Below are positions 8,754 through 20,738 of a stretch of 64,000 bases of DNA, in pieces. Both the position numbers and the translations under genes were made by a program. Each line of letters starts with the position of its first letter. The stretch's first letter is position 1. The notes under the pieces were generated by a model. The model did no database searches. It was given only the letters and a program-made list of their open reading frames with translations, and had not been told where the DNA came from. The DNA is from Geminicoccaceae bacterium. Lineage in GTDB: Bacteria > Pseudomonadota > Alphaproteobacteria > Geminicoccales > Geminicoccaceae. The stretch covers positions 98,500 to 162,499 of the forward strand of contig JANXAZ010000001.1 of the NCBI GenBank assembly GCA_025062095.1, read 5' to 3'.

Positions 8754-11700
8754 CTAAGCACTAGCTAAAGTTCCCGGCTCGCCACCGTCAAGCCGGGGGC
8801 GGTGGCGATCGAGGAGCTCCGGGTCCAGCCAGTGGAGCTCCCCGCTCGCGGTCCACAACAGGCCCAACCGCACCGGCCGGTCCGGAAAGCGCCGCTCGAG
8901 CAGCGCCCGATAAAGGGCCATCTGGCGCAGATACCCCACCGGCGTGCGCTCGGGTGCGGCCGGCGGTCGCTGGTCGGTCTTGAAGTCGATCGCCACGACC
9001 TCGCGTGCCGTCACGAGCAGGCGGTCGAGCCGGCCGCTGATCGGCGTCCCGTCGACCACGCCCACGATCGCCTGCTCCGCCCGCGCCTCGGGGCCGAAGA
9101 GAGGAGCGAGGTCGGGCCGCGCGAGAAGGGCCGAGACTCGTTCGCCGATCTCGCGCGCGCGCTCGGGCGGGAGATCGGAAGCGTAGCGGGCGAAGAAGCG
9201 GTCGAGCGCGGCCGCGCGCTCGCCCTCCGGCACGCCCGGCAGGAGCTCGAGCAGACGGTGGACCATCGCCCCGATCCGCCGCGCCCGCTCGGATTCCGCG
9301 TCCTTGGGCGACAGCTGCGGCGGCTCCGGTTCGGGCAGCACGCGCGAGGGCGAAAGCGGCCGCGGCGGCCGCGGCTCTTCCGGTGCCGGACGACGCAGCC
9401 AGTCGGGCAGGGACGTTTCGACCCGACGGACCGCGCGCTCGGGCGCCAAGGGGCGCGGGGTTCCGGTGGCGTAGCGCAGGATCGGACCCGAAAACGCCGC
9501 CCCGAGGTCGTGATCGACGATCGTCGCGAGGCCCGGCAGCCGCTCGAGGGCGCGCGCGAGGATACCGTGCCAGGAACGCTCCAGGCCTTCCGGGTCCCGC
9601 CCTTCCGTTTCCGCTGCGCTCGTTCTGCGATTGTGCCATCCGGTGACGATCAACCATTCGGCGGCGCGGGTGAGCGCGACGTAGAGCAGGCGGCGTTGTT
9701 CTTCCTCCGCGAGCTCGTCTTCGGTTCGGACGAGCCCGTTCGTGAAGCCTTCGCGCTCGTCCTCGCTCGCCCGCCAGAAGGGCAGCTCGGGGCCCGAGCG
9801 ATCGGGATCCGGTCCCCAGACGATCCGCCCGCTCCGGGGTTTCCCCTGCGGCCCGGCGTCGGCCAGGAAGACGATCGGCGCCTCGAGCCCCTTGGCACCG
9901 TGCACGGTGGTCACGCGCACGAGATCGCCCGCGTGTTCGGCATCGCGCTGGAGCTCTTCCGTTCCCGACCGGAACCAGGCGAGAAAGCCCTGGAGCGAGG
10001 CGGGATGACCGCGCTCGTAGGCGAGCGCCTGGCCCAGAAAGGCCTCGACGGGATCGGCGGCTTCGGGCCCCAGGCGAGCGAGCAGGCGCTCGCGCCCGCC
10101 GTCCGCGCCCAAAATCCAATTGTAGAGCTCGAAAGGCGGCATGAAATCGGCGCGGCGGATCCATTCCTCGAGCCGCCGATAAGCGGTGGCGAAAGGACCC
10201 CGAGGATCGTCTCCGGCCGCACGCGCCCGCAGTCGTTCGACGAGGCTCACTTGTCTATTATGGGCGAGGGCGAAGAGCTCGTCCTCTCCGAGGCCCAGAA
10301 GCGGGCTCTTGAGAAGACAGGCGAGCGCCATGTCGTCTTCGGGCAGGACGAGCACGTCACCGAGCGCCAGAAGATCGCGGACCGCGAGATGCTCTTCGAG
10401 GTCCAGTCGGTCGGCTCCGGCCACGGGCACCCCGGCTCTGCGCAGCGCGCGCACGATGCGCTCCTGGATCGTGCCGCGCCGGCGGACGAGGACGAGCACG
10501 TCGCGGGGCTCGATCGGGCGATTGGAGGCCGGCAGACGTTCCGCCTCGCGCAACCACCGCGCGATCCGACGCGCGATCGCATCGGCCACGAATTGTTCGG
10601 GATCGCGCACGCGATCCGGCGCGTCGGGCAGCTCCCAGGGCTTCTCCTCTTCCTGCGGGGGATGAAGGGCGAGCGGCCAGAGCTCGACGATCCCGGCTTC
10701 TCCTTCGCGCTCGCTTTCGTGTCGGATCGGCTCCTCGCTCACGCCTTTGCGCAGGTCCTCGTCGGCGAAGACCCGGTCGACGAGGTCCAAGATCGCGGGC
10801 ACGGAGCGGAACGACCGCTCGAGCCGTCGCGTTTCGATCGGCGCCCGCGCACGGGCCGCGCGCTGGGCGATGCGTTTGCGCACCGCCCGGAAGTTTTGCA
10901 GATCCGCCCCCTGGAAGCGGTAGATGGACTGTTTCTCGTCGCCGACCACGAAGAGCGTCCGCGGTCCCGGACGAGCGCCTTCGCCGGCGAAGAACTCCTC
11001 GGTCAACGCCTCGACGATCGCCCACTGCGCCGGGCTCGTGTCCTGCGCTTCGTCGACGAGGACGTGGTCGATGCGCGCATCCAACTGGTAGAGCACCCAG
11101 GCCCGCTGCTCGCGATCGCACAAGAGCCGGCGCGCGTATTCGATCAGATCGTCGAAATCGAGGGCCGCACGATGAGCCTTGAGCTCCTCGTAGCGGTCGA
11201 GCACGGCGAAGGCGAGCCGCAGCATCGCCTCGGTCTTGGCGAAGAGAAGTTGACAACGCTCCCGGTCGGCGACCTGCAACAGCCGACCCTGCTCGTGAAC
11301 GAGAGCGGCACGAAGGTCGGGGTGGCGCGCGGCGAGCTTCTTGCTCATCACCTCCTTGGGCTCGCCCTTTTTGGACAGGAAGGCGCCGCAGTACTCGTCG
11401 AAGATCCGGGCGCGGTCGGCCGGCACCGCCCGCAGCCACGCCCCGATCTTCTCGGCTCGCTCGCGATCGCGCGTGCCTTCGCTCGCGGCGAGCACCTCGG
11501 CTGCGCGCTTCAAACGCGCGGCGTCGAATTCGCCGTCGGCACAGGCCTTCTCGCGCCAGAAGCGCGGATGAAGCCCGCCGTCGACGCGCAGGGCGTTCGC
11601 GATCGCCTGCAGGAGCCCGTCGAAGCCGCCTGTTTCCTCCCGCGCGCGCAAGAGCTTGGTTCGGGACCGGAGGATCTCCCGGACGAGCTCCTCGATCGAG

Positions 11701-12257
11701 CCGTCCGCGAGCCAGACCGCGAGGTCGCCCACGGCGCGGCCGAGCGGTCCCGTGTCCTTCGCCGCTTCGGCGAGCACGGCCGCCGCCGCCTCGCGGCGCA
11801 ATTCGGCCGCGTCGCGTTCGTCGATCGGCTCGAAATGCGGCGGAATGCCCGCTTCGAGGGGAAAGCGCCGCAACAGGCTCTGACAGAACGAATGGATCGT
11901 GGCGATCGCCAGACCCCGCGGGAGATCGAGCACGCGGCCCAGAAGCGCCCGCGCGAGGCGCCGCTCGCGCTCCGAAGGCGGCCGACCGAGCAGGTTCTCG
12001 AGATCGGCGCGCAGCTCCTCCTCGTCGAGCGTCGCCCATTGCGCGAGGCGTTCTTCGATGCGGCGGATCATCTCCGCCGCCGCCGCCTTGGTGAAGGTGA
12101 TGGCGAGGATGCTCTCGGGATCGGCACCGTCGAGCAGAAGGCGCAGGAAGCGGTCGGTGAGCACCCGGGTCTTGCCGGTGCCCGCGTTCGCCGTCACCCA
12201 GACCGACCGGCTCGGGTCGGCGGCGGCGCGCTGCTCCGGGGTGGGTCGGCGGCTCAC
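8754..12257 (-). CDS. addA: Double-strand break repair helicase-nuclease subunit AddA
   Basis: AddA is the UvrD-like helicase and nuclease subunit of AddAB, which resects double-strand breaks and loads RecA. The 1167-residue protein has Walker A in [11 protein letters not shown] near residue 22, UvrD motifs such as [12 protein letters not shown] and [15 protein letters not shown], the motif-V stretch [13 protein letters not shown], and a C-terminal RecB-family nuclease domain with AIDFKTDQ. The GTG start overlaps the addB TGA (GTGA). Length and order match alphaproteobacterial AddA. Confidence 0.96.
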   Translation of the reverse strand: MSRRPTPEQRAAADPSRSVWVTANAGTGKTRVLTDRFLRLLLDGADPESILAITFTKAAAAEMIRRIEERLAQWATLDEEELRADLENLLGRPPSERERRLARALLGRVLDLPRGLAIATIHSFCQSLLRRFPLEAGIPPHFEPIDERDAAELRREAAAAVLAEAAKDTGPLGRAVGDLAVWLADGSIEELVREILRSRTKLLRAREETGGFDGLLQAIANALRVDGGLHPRFWREKACADGEFDAARLKRAAEVLAASEGTRDRERAEKIGAWLRAVPADRARIFDEYCGAFLSKKGEPKEVMSKKLAARHPDLRAALVHEQGRLLQVADRERCQLLFAKTEAMLRLAFAVLDRYEELKAHRAALDFDDLIEYARRLLCDREQRAWVLYQLDARIDHVLVDEAQDTSPAQWAIVEALTEEFFAGEGARPGPRTLFVVGDEKQSIYRFQGADLQNFRAVRKRIAQRAARARAPIETRRLERSFRSVPAILDLVDRVFADEDLRKGVSEEPIRHESEREGEAGIVELWPLALHPPQEEEKPWELPDAPDRVRDPEQFVADAIARRIARWLREAERLPASNRPIEPRDVLVLVRRRGTIQERIVRALRRAGVPVAGADRLDLEEHLAVRDLLALGDVLVLPEDDMALACLLKSPLLGLGEDELFALAHNRQVSLVERLRARAAGDDPRGPFATAYRRLEEWIRRADFMPPFELYNWILGADGGRERLLARLGPEAADPVEAFLGQALAYERGHPASLQGFLAWFRSGTEELQRDAEHAGDLVRVTTVHGAKGLEAPIVFLADAGPQGKPRSGRIVWGPDPDRSGPELPFWRASEDEREGFTNGLVRTEDELAEEEQRRLLYVALTRAAEWLIVTGWHNRRTSAAETEGRDPEGLERSWHGILARALERLPGLATIVDHDLGAAFSGPILRYATGTPRPLAPERAVRRVETSLPDWLRRPAPEEPRPPRPLSPSRVLPEPEPPQLSPKDAESERARRIGAMVHRLLELLPGVPEGERAAALDRFFARYASDLPPERAREIGERVSALLARPDLAPLFGPEARAEQAIVGVVDGTPISGRLDRLLVTAREVVAIDFKTDQRPPAAPERTPVGYLRQMALYRALLERRFPDRPVRLGLLWTASGELHWLDPELLDRHRPRLDGGEPGTLASA

Positions 12258-15229
12258 GGCGAACCGAGCCCGCTCTCGGCGCCCCACCATTCGGCGGTGC
12301 GCGCGAGATGGTCGAAGGGATCGCCGCGCCGCGCCACCTCGGGACGGGGGACGGGAGCGAAGGCCGTGCTCGGGTCGGCGAAATGGGAGAGCAGACGCTC
12401 CACCCCGGCGCGCGCTTCCCGCACCAATTCGGAGAGATCGCGACCGCCGCGCCGGCTCGACGCGTCGGAAACGCTCAGCGCGTCGAGGGCGCTGCGGGCG
12501 CGCAGAGAGAGATAGACGAGCTCGCTCGGAAGCGCCGGGGGGACGTTCCGAAAGCCCCCTTCCGCGGCGATCCAGGCTTCGAGGGCGAGCTGCGGTTCGC
12601 GGCCGGATTCGACCTCCTTTCTGCTCGGCAGAGTGCCGCTTTTGTAGTCGATGATCGAAAGCCGACCGTCTTTGCCGATCTCGATCCGGTCCGCGCGCGC
12701 GCAGATGGTGAAAGAGCCCGACGGACCGCTGATCCTCGCCGCTCCCTCGATCTCGGCCCAGATCCGCGCGATCTCTCGCCGCCGTTCGCGTTCCCAGGCG
12801 GCGTAGGCTTCGGCGAGCGCGCGAAAGCGCGGCAACCACAACGCCAAGACCTGCGGGTGATGGCGCACTGCGGAGAAGCGACCCTCGCCGATTTCACTCA
12901 AGGCGGTGACGACGTCTTCCGGCAGACGGTCCGCATACGTGCAGGCCCAAAGGGCCAGTGCCTCGTGCAGGAGCCGGCCGCGCAGAGCGCCATCGGCCGT
13001 CGCGTCGATCGGCTCGAGCGGCTGGAGTTCGAGGATGCAGCGGGCGTAGAAGCGGTAGGGATCGCGCAGGAGCTCGCGGATGTCGGTCACCCACAAACTC
13101 GTCGGCCGCACTTCGGCGGGCGGACGCGGCATCGGCCGCGGCGCCGGTCGCGGCCAGGGGCCTGCGGGCTCGTCGAGACGACGGACCCAGTGCGTGCGCT
13201 CCTCCTGCGCACGGACCCGCGCGTACGCCTCTTCGCGCCGGAGCACCGCTTCGAGACGGACGAGCCAGCGCGAGGGCGCGCGCGGCTGGCCGAGCTCGTC
13301 GCGCGCCGACCAGGAGAGCACGACCTCGGGTGCGCTCGCCACCTGGACGAAGTCGTGGGCGGCGATGCCGATCGCCTGCTCCACGGGAGGCAGGCCGAGG
13401 GCGGCGCGCATCTTGCGGTTGAGCCAGGGACCGCTTTCCGCTGCTTCCGGCCACACCCCTTCGACGAGCCCGCCCACGCAGACGAGATCGGCGGAGAGCA
13501 GCCGACTCTCGAACCGCCCGAGAATGGCCAGCCGCGGATGGCCGGGGACGCGCCGGCGCACCGCGCGGCCGGCCATGAGCACGGCCAGAAGCGCGGGCCA
13601 CGCCGCGGGCGGGATGCGGCCGAGCGCCGGCAGCGCCTCGCGCAGTTCGGCGAGAAAGGCGTACGCCGCCTCGCCCGCTTCGAGCTTCCACAGCGCCCCG
13701 CTGTCACCGGCTTCGTCGCGCGCGAGCCATTCGGCGAAGGACAGATGCGCCTCGAACAGGGCCGACGCCGCGACCTCGCGCTCTCTGGCGCAGGTGAGCG
13801 CGGGACGCGCGGCCGCGACGATCCCGTCGAGCCAGGAGACGAGCTCTTCTTTCGGGACCGGTGCCCGCCATCCGTTCTCGGATCGGTTGCGCAGCTCGTC
13901 GCGCAGGCCTTCGAGGCCGCCGGCGGTGCGCGGCCCGCGCAAGAGCACGCGCTCGAGCGCGCGCACGCGCCGGCGGAACTCGCGCTGGCCGATGCCGCCC
14001 TGGGCGAAGGGATGCTTGAGCGCGGCGAGAAGCGGCACGGGTGGGGCGTCTTCGACCAGGACCCGGGCGGTGAGGAGGAGGAAGGTGCCGGGCGGGGTCT
14101 GGTCGAGCGGCACACCGGCGCTGTCGTCGACGGCGATGTTCCAGCGCGCGAGCTCGGACGCCACGCGGCGGGCGAGGTTGCGGTCGGCGGTGACGAGCAC
14201 GGCGCGCTTGCCCGGAGTCTCGAGCGCTTCGCGCAGCCGGACGGCGATCGACAGCGCTTCTTCACCGAGATCCCGGGCTTCGACGAGTTCGAGCCCTTCG
14301 AGCGCCGAAGGCGGCAGGGGCGGCTCCTCTCGCTCGACGGCTTCGGCGCCCGCCGGACGCATCACCCGGCGCCAGAGCGCGCCGCGATCGCGGTGCTCCG
14401 CCCCCGCGGGTCCGCGCGGATCCGAAAGCTCCTCGACCGCATCCGGAGAGAGGCCGAGGCGGTCGAGGAGACGCAAAAGCGTCCACTGCGGATGGACGGG
14501 CCGCAGCTTCTCCCGCTCGGCGCGACTCGTCCCGCGGTCGAGCCCCGGCAGAACGACGAGGCCTTCGGGCAGCTCCGCGATGACGTGCAGGAGCCGCGCG
14601 ACGGCGGGGATGGTGCCCGTGACCCCCGCGGCGACGATCGGACGCGTCGGGGGTCGGCGCCGCCACCGCGCGGCGAGCGCATCGAGGAGCCGCCGACGCC
14701 GCTCGACCGGCTCGAGCACCCCTTCGGCGCGCAGGACCTCGGGCCATTCCCGCCGCAGGATCGCGAGAAAGCGCAGCACCTTCTGCCAATGTCGGGCGAA
14801 CTCTTCGGAGACGAGCCCGTCGATCGCGTCGAGCCCGACTTCTTCCGTCTGGAACTCGTTCAAGAGCGCTTCGAGTTCGGCCGCGAGACGAACCGCCTGT
14901 TCGTGGGTGGTGTCGCCGCGGGCGTGCACGAGCCGGGCCAGGAGCAATCGGCGCCGCAGCGGAGGCACTGGAGGCGGCAGGTCGAGCTCGGCCTCGGGAT
15001 CGAGCAGAAGCTCGGCCTCGTCGGGTTCGCCGATCGGCACGAGCCGCGGAAGGAGCAGCGTGCGGCCCGCGCTCGCGCGCAAGAAGGCCTCGCGCGCGGC
15101 GACGCAGGCGCGCCGGCTCGGCAGCAACAGAAGCGTATCGGCGAGCGCCTCCTCGCCGCGGTCCAGGAGAAAGCCGGCCAAGGTGTCGAGGAAGGGGCGG
15201 TGGGCGGGGATGGTCGCGACCTTGCCCAC
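12254..15229 (-). CDS. addB: Double-strand break repair protein AddB (alphaproteobacterial type)
   Basis: AddB is the second AddAB subunit; it recognises Chi-like sites and provides the second nuclease. The product has 991 residues. The N-terminal half is an inactivated UvrD-like helicase fold and the C-terminal part is a RecB-like nuclease with LSIIDYKSGTLP near residue 880. The GTG at 15229 begins four bases after the upstream kinase gene stops, and the stop overlaps addA. In related genomes a murU-type nucleotidyltransferase gene usually sits just upstream; here the AmgK-like gene abuts addB directly. Confidence 0.93.
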   Translation of the reverse strand: MGKVATIPAHRPFLDTLAGFLLDRGEEALADTLLLLPSRRACVAAREAFLRASAGRTLLLPRLVPIGEPDEAELLLDPEAELDLPPPVPPLRRRLLLARLVHARGDTTHEQAVRLAAELEALLNEFQTEEVGLDAIDGLVSEEFARHWQKVLRFLAILRREWPEVLRAEGVLEPVERRRRLLDALAARWRRRPPTRPIVAAGVTGTIPAVARLLHVIAELPEGLVVLPGLDRGTSRAEREKLRPVHPQWTLLRLLDRLGLSPDAVEELSDPRGPAGAEHRDRGALWRRVMRPAGAEAVEREEPPLPPSALEGLELVEARDLGEEALSIAVRLREALETPGKRAVLVTADRNLARRVASELARWNIAVDDSAGVPLDQTPPGTFLLLTARVLVEDAPPVPLLAALKHPFAQGGIGQREFRRRVRALERVLLRGPRTAGGLEGLRDELRNRSENGWRAPVPKEELVSWLDGIVAAARPALTCAREREVAASALFEAHLSFAEWLARDEAGDSGALWKLEAGEAAYAFLAELREALPALGRIPPAAWPALLAVLMAGRAVRRRVPGHPRLAILGRFESRLLSADLVCVGGLVEGVWPEAAESGPWLNRKMRAALGLPPVEQAIGIAAHDFVQVASAPEVVLSWSARDELGQPRAPSRWLVRLEAVLRREEAYARVRAQEERTHWVRRLDEPAGPWPRPAPRPMPRPPAEVRPTSLWVTDIRELLRDPYRFYARCILELQPLEPIDATADGALRGRLLHEALALWACTYADRLPEDVVTALSEIGEGRFSAVRHHPQVLALWLPRFRALAEAYAAWERERRREIARIWAEIEGAARISGPSGSFTICARADRIEIGKDGRLSIIDYKSGTLPSRKEVESGREPQLALEAWIAAEGGFRNVPPALPSELVYLSLRARSALDALSVSDASSRRGGRDLSELVREARAGVERLLSHFADPSTAFAPVPRPEVARRGDPFDHLARTAEWWGAESGLGSP

Positions 15230-15233
15230 GGCC

Positions 15234-16181
15234 TCAACCCGAAAACTTGCATTCGAGCCTCGCCAGCTGCCACCAGCGGGCGAACGATGCCAGCGCGGGA
15301 TGGGCGAGGTTGCGCGCCAGCCGCTCGAGCACGGCCGGGAAGAAGCGGCGATAGAAGGGTTTGCCGCCCGGGCCGGCGAGCCGCGCGAACACCCCGAGGA
15401 TGCGCAGGGCGCGTTGCGCTCCCAAAATCGCGATCGCGGGTGCGACCTGCGAGCGATCGAGATCGGGCCGAGAAGCGAGGAAGCCTTCGACCACCATGCG
15501 CGCGACCGCGGGTTCGAGATCGTAACGAACATCCTGGACGAGCGAGACGAGATCGTAAAGAGCCGGTCCCGCGAAGGCGTCCTGGAAGTCGATGACCGCG
15601 AGCTCGTCGTTCGCGAGGACCATGAGGTTGCGGCAGTGGAGGTCGCGGTGGACGAAGACGACGGGCCCGGTGCAGGCCGAGGGCAGGAGCTCGGCCCAGA
15701 GCGCGCGGAACTCGTCTTTCGCCGCGGCCGGCAGATCGCCCGCGACCTGCTCGAGGAACAGCTCGAGTTGAGCGAGAAGCGCGGGCGCGTCCAGCCGCGG
15801 CAGACCCTCGGCGGGCACGCCCGCGAGTGCGCGCAAGAGCGCGCCCGCGCGCGCGTAGAGCCGATGCGCGCGCTCGGGGCCGTCGATCGCCTCGTCGAGG
15901 TGGAGGTCGCCCAGATCCTCGAGCAACAGCAGGCGCGCGTCCGCATCGGCGGCGAGCACGGCGGGGACGCGGATGCCGCTTCCGGCGAGGCGATCGCGGA
16001 CGAAAAGCCAAGGCTCGACGGCCTGCGCGCCCGAATCGACGAGCACCGCGCGCCCGTGGCGGGGATGGAAGAGCCTCTCGTAGCGCCGGGTGGAGGCGTC
16101 GCCCACGATCGGGACGCGGCGGGCTCCGCACCAAGCGGCGCGGTCGAGAAAGCGCGCGATCTCCGCCGCGCGCGGCCTCAC
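15234..16181 (-). CDS. amgK: AmgK-like amino-sugar kinase (APH family)
   Basis: The 315-residue protein is an aminoglycoside phosphotransferase-fold kinase with the catalytic loop FVHRDLHCRNLM and the metal-binding VIDFQDAF motif. In alphaproteobacteria the member between tsaE and addB is the anomeric kinase of N-acetylmuramic acid and N-acetylglucosamine in the peptidoglycan recycling bypass, with MurU as partner. The call rests on fold plus synteny. The expected murU is not next to it, so the function is less certain than usual. The GTG start overlaps the tsaE stop. Confidence 0.8.
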   Translation of the reverse strand: MRPRAAEIARFLDRAAWCGARRVPIVGDASTRRYERLFHPRHGRAVLVDSGAQAVEPWLFVRDRLAGSGIRVPAVLAADADARLLLLEDLGDLHLDEAIDGPERAHRLYARAGALLRALAGVPAEGLPRLDAPALLAQLELFLEQVAGDLPAAAKDEFRALWAELLPSACTGPVVFVHRDLHCRNLMVLANDELAVIDFQDAFAGPALYDLVSLVQDVRYDLEPAVARMVVEGFLASRPDLDRSQVAPAIAILGAQRALRILGVFARLAGPGGKPFYRRFFPAVLERLARNLAHPALASFARWWQLARLECKFSG

Positions 16182-16655
16182 GGGGCGAGCGCCCGCAGCC
16201 GCGCGATCCAGCTCGGCCCCGCCTCGAGCTCGACGATGCGCGCTCGCTCTCCGCTCGAAGGGACTTCGCGCAGCCGCACCGTCAGCCGGTCGGCGGGCAG
16301 GCGCGCACCCGCCCGCTCGGGCCATTCGACGACGAGCGCCCCGTCCGCGAGCGCTTCGTCGAGGCCGAGCTCGTCGAGCTCGGAAGGATCGGCGATCCGA
16401 TAGAGATCGGCGTGGGTGATCACGAGGTCGTCGAGCTCGTAGCGCTGGACGAGGGTGAAGGTCGGGCTCGGCACCTCGAGCGGCGCGCCGGCCCGGGCGG
16501 TGATCAGCGCCCGGGCGAACTCGGTCTTGCCCGCCCCGAGCTCGCCCTCGAGGCCGACGAGATCGCCCGGACGCAAGAGCGCCGCCAGGCGCCGGGCGAG
16601 CGCGCGGGTCGCGGCGAGATCGGGCAGGAAGAGACGGAGCCGGTCCTGTTCCCGC

Positions 16656-18056
<1,401 letters not shown>

Positions 18057-18167
18057 CGGTCTCTCTTCCGTGCTTTCGGGGGGAAACGGCCGCGTTCCTC
18101 GCAGAGGAGAGGCGCGCGACGCCGAGGGCCTTCGAAGCCGAAAGCCGCGGCGCCGGCTTAGACCAGC

Positions 18168-18195
18168 TCGCGCGCGCTCGGCAAGGCGCGCGCGA
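18168..18195 (-). terminator. GC-rich hairpin after the HPr gene
   Basis: A perfect 10-bp inverted repeat (TCGCGCGCGC and its complement) encloses an 8-base loop, starting seven bases beyond the HPr stop codon. No T-run follows, so it is not a textbook intrinsic terminator; it could slow polymerase, protect the 3' end of the pts transcript, or just reflect GC-rich sequence. It separates the pts block from ahcY. Confidence 0.4.
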
Positions 18196-18202
18196 CCGTG
18201 GC

Positions 18203-18484
18203 TCATTCCTCGTCGAAGCCGCGCGCGACGAGTTCGGCCAGGGCTTCGAGCGCCCCTTCGGCTTCCGGTCCGCTGGCCTCGAGCACGAGCACCGAGCCGG
18301 TGGCGGCGGCGAGCATCATCAGGCCGAGGATCGAGGTCCCGGCCACCTCGAGATCGTCCTTGATCACCCGGATCCGGGCGTCGAAGCGCTCGGCGAGCTT
18401 GACGAAACGCGCCGCGGCGCGGGCGTGCAGGCCCAGTCGGTTGACGATCACCACCTCGCGCCGCAGCCCTTCGGGCCCGCGCAT
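18203..18484 (-). CDS. ptsH: HPr phosphocarrier protein (nitrogen-type PTS)
   Basis: HPr passes phosphate from EI-Ntr to EIIA proteins. The 93-residue protein has the active-site histidine in [13 protein letters not shown] and the regulatory serine in [11 protein letters not shown], the residue phosphorylated by HPr kinase. No membrane EIIC or EIIB gene is near, so, as in most alphaproteobacteria, the pathway should be regulatory and not transport sugar. It lies three bases downstream of the EIIA-Man-like gene and is co-directional with hprK and rapZ. Confidence 0.95.
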   Translation of the reverse strand: MRGPEGLRREVVIVNRLGLHARAAARFVKLAERFDARIRVIKDDLEVAGTSILGLMMLAAATGSVLVLEASGPEAEGALEALAELVARGFDEE

Positions 18485-18487
18485 GTC

Positions 18488-18895
18488 TCAGCTCCGCTCG
18501 ACGACGAGCAGTTGGCTCGCGACGTTGATGTATTTGCGACCGGCTTCTTGCGCCGCGGCGACGGCGGCGGACAGGGGCAGGCTCGCGCGCACGCTCGCGA
18601 GCTTGATGAGCATGGGGAGATTGACGCCGGCGATCACCTCCACCCCCGGACGGTCGAGGGTGGAGAGGGCGAGGTTCGAGGGCGTGCCGCCGAACATGTC
18701 GGTGAGGATGACCACGCCGTCGCCCGTGTCGACCTCGCGCACCGCCTGCAGGATCTCGCTCCGGCGCCGCTCGATGTCGTCGTCGACGCCGATGCAGATC
18801 GCCCGCGCCTGCGGCTGGGGGCCCACGACGTGTTCGAGCGCGGCCAGGAATTCGGCCGCGAGCCGGCCGTGGGTGACGAGCACGAGCCCGATCAT
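18488..18895 (-). CDS. PTS EIIA component of the mannose family
   Basis: A 135-residue EIIA-Man/Fru-type domain with its phosphorylatable histidine at about position 9 in [13 protein letters not shown] and the [15 protein letters not shown] block near residue 65. It receives phosphate from HPr. As a lone EIIA without B, C or D domains it should act as a signal protein. The ATG overlaps the end of rapZ by four bases. In related species this gene is named manX or ptsM; its regulatory target is not visible here. Confidence 0.93.
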   Translation of the reverse strand: MIGLVLVTHGRLAAEFLAALEHVVGPQPQARAICIGVDDDIERRRSEILQAVREVDTGDGVVILTDMFGGTPSNLALSTLDRPGVEVIAGVNLPMLIKLASVRASLPLSAAVAAAQEAGRKYINVASQLLVVERS

Positions 18896-19779
18896 CGCCC
18901 GCCGTCCGTGGTCGTCCACACCTCCCGCGCGAGATCGCGGTGGACCACCGCCGACGCCCAGCCGCGGTCCCGCAGGCGACGGGCGAGCTCTTCGATCAGG
19001 GCGACGGAACGATGTTTGCCGCCGGTGCAGCCGACGGCGATCGTGAGATAGTTCTTGCCCTCGGCACGATAGCGCGGGAGCAGCGGCATCAACAGAGCCT
19101 CCAACCGTTCGAGGGTTTCGCTCCAGGCCGGATCCTCTTCGATGTAGCGCCGCACCGCCGGATCGAGCCCGCTCAGCGGCCGCAGCGTCTCGACATAGTG
19201 AGGATTGGCGAGGAAACGAGCGTCGAAGACGATGTCGGCCTCGCGCGGCAGACCGTAGCGGAAGCCGAAGGACATCAAGGTGAGGGTGAGCGTCGAGCCC
19301 GCTTCCGGCCCGAACTCGGCGAGCACGCGGCGGCGCAGCTCGGCGAGCGTCGTCTGGGTGGTGTCGATGACGAGATCCGCCGCCGCCTTGATCGGGGCCA
19401 TGAGCACGCGCTCGCGCGCGATCCCGTCGGTCACCGGCCGGTCGCCGGCGAGGGGATGGCGACGACGGCTCTCGGTGTAGCGGCGCTGGAGCACCTCGTC
19501 GTCGCATTCGAAGAACACGAGGGTGAGGGGCGTGGCGGCCTCGGCGCGGAAACGCTCGATCTCGCGCACGAACTCGCTCGGGACGAGCCCGCGGGTGCGG
19601 CTGTCGATGCCCACCGCGAGCGGGCGCTCGGGCGGCTCGTGGGGGCGCAAGAGCCGGGCGAGGAGCTGGAAGGGGAGATTGTCGACCGCCTCGAAGCCGG
19701 CGTCCTCGAGGATCTTGAGGCAGGAGCTGCGCCCCGCTCCGGACATGCCGGTGACGATGACGATGCGGCTCGTGCTCAT
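18892..19779 (-). CDS. rapZ: RNase adapter/nucleotide-binding protein RapZ
   Basis: RapZ is a P-loop protein; in enteric bacteria it senses glucosamine-6-phosphate and guides RNase E to a small RNA. The 295-residue protein has Walker [10 protein letters not shown] near residue 11 and the C-terminal family block ending in [19 protein letters not shown]. The ATG overlaps the end of hprK by four bases. Its place between hprK and the EIIA gene is the standard alphaproteobacterial order. The enteric sRNA role may not apply in this group. Confidence 0.95.
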   Translation of the reverse strand: MSTSRIVIVTGMSGAGRSSCLKILEDAGFEAVDNLPFQLLARLLRPHEPPERPLAVGIDSRTRGLVPSEFVREIERFRAEAATPLTLVFFECDDEVLQRRYTESRRRHPLAGDRPVTDGIARERVLMAPIKAAADLVIDTTQTTLAELRRRVLAEFGPEAGSTLTLTLMSFGFRYGLPREADIVFDARFLANPHYVETLRPLSGLDPAVRRYIEEDPAWSETLERLEALLMPLLPRYRAEGKNYLTIAVGCTGGKHRSVALIEELARRLRDRGWASAVVHRDLAREVWTTTDGGR

Positions 19780-20216
19780 CGGGTGGAAAGGTGCCCGTAC
19801 AAGGCGAGGCGGATGCGGGCGACCGCCGAAGCCGCGCAGCAGACGAGCGCGATCCGGGGCAAAGCGACGCCGAGCACGGTCTCGAGGGCGGGCTCGGGCA
19901 GCCGCTCGCCCGGGGCGCGGGAGCAATCGACGAGGAGGTGGAGCGGCTGCGCCGGCCACAGGGGCAATCGGAAGAGCCCCTGGCCGCGCGCCTCGATCAG
20001 CCCCTCGGGGGCGAGGGCGCGGGCGATCAGGAGATCGCCGCGCCGCTCGAGCCGGACGAGATCGTCTGCCACGAGAAACGCCCCGGCTTCGAGCAACCGT
20101 AAAGCGAGATCGGATTTTCCCGTTCCCGGCTCGCCGCGCAAGAGGAGCCCGCGACCGAGCCAGCGCAGGCAGGTGGCCTGGACCGCGAGCTCCGGGGTCG
20201 CCTCTCGGCTGCTCAT
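19776..20216 (-). CDS. hprK: HPr kinase/phosphorylase, short alphaproteobacterial form
   Basis: This bifunctional enzyme phosphorylates or dephosphorylates the regulatory serine of HPr. At 146 residues it consists of the C-terminal catalytic domain only, as is normal in alphaproteobacteria where the N-terminal DRTGG-like half is missing. The P-loop reads GEPGTGKSDLA near residue 31, with a VADDLVRLE motif after it. The ATG overlaps the ptsN stop (ATGA), which decides the start over one 24 bases upstream. Confidence 0.92.
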   Translation of the reverse strand: MSSREATPELAVQATCLRWLGRGLLLRGEPGTGKSDLALRLLEAGAFLVADDLVRLERRGDLLIARALAPEGLIEARGQGLFRLPLWPAQPLHLLVDCSRAPGERLPEPALETVLGVALPRIALVCCAASAVARIRLALYGHLSTR

Positions 20217-20677
20217 CGCCCCGGTTCCGCCCTGCCGCACAAGAGCGCGTGCACGCGCGTCCGATCCTCGCAGCGCCGCAGCTCGGCCAAGAGGTCGGGA
20301 TCGCGCAACAGCCGCGCGATCCGGGCGAGGACCTTGAGATGGTCGGCGCCCGCGCCCTCCGGGACGAGCAGGAGGAAGACGATGTCCACGGGCTGATCGT
20401 CGACCGCCTCGAAATCGACCGGCTTGGCGAGGCGGGCGAAGAACGCGGTGGGCGCGGCGAGCTCGGCGATGCGCGCGTGCGGAATGGCGATGCCCCCGCC
20501 GAGGCCGGTGGTGCCGAGCCGCTCGCGCTGGACGAGGGCGTCGAGGATGGCGCTGGCGTCCACCCCGGTCACGCGCGCGGCGGCCTGGGCCAGGCTCTGC
20601 AGGACCTGGCGCTTGCTCGTCGCGCGCAGGCCCAACAGCACGCGGTCGGGGGCGAGGAGCGCGCTCAGATCCGACAC
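20213..20677 (-). CDS. ptsN: Nitrogen regulatory EIIA (PtsN)
   Basis: PtsN is the output protein of the nitrogen PTS; its phosphorylation state tunes potassium uptake, stringent response and other targets in different bacteria. The 154-residue protein has the active-site histidine in GGGIAIPHARI near residue 68. The start is GTG. It follows rpoN after 61 bases without the ribosome hibernation gene (hpf) that normally stands between them, and it overlaps hprK, so the two regulatory PTS blocks are joined here in one transcription unit. Confidence 0.95.
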   Translation of the reverse strand: MSDLSALLAPDRVLLGLRATSKRQVLQSLAQAAARVTGVDASAILDALVQRERLGTTGLGGGIAIPHARIAELAAPTAFFARLAKPVDFEAVDDQPVDIVFLLLVPEGAGADHLKVLARIARLLRDPDLLAELRRCEDRTRVHALLCGRAEPGR

Positions 20678-20738
20678 CGAAGGCCCTCCGCCGCCGGCCG
20701 CGGCGGGCCGGTGGTGCGCGAACGGAAGGCGCCGCCGC

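Noticed and set aside
18057..18202. Possible SAH riboswitch in the ahcY leader
   Set aside because: I could not find the conserved core of the SAH riboswitch; only GC-rich short inverted repeats are present. A covariance-model search would settle it.
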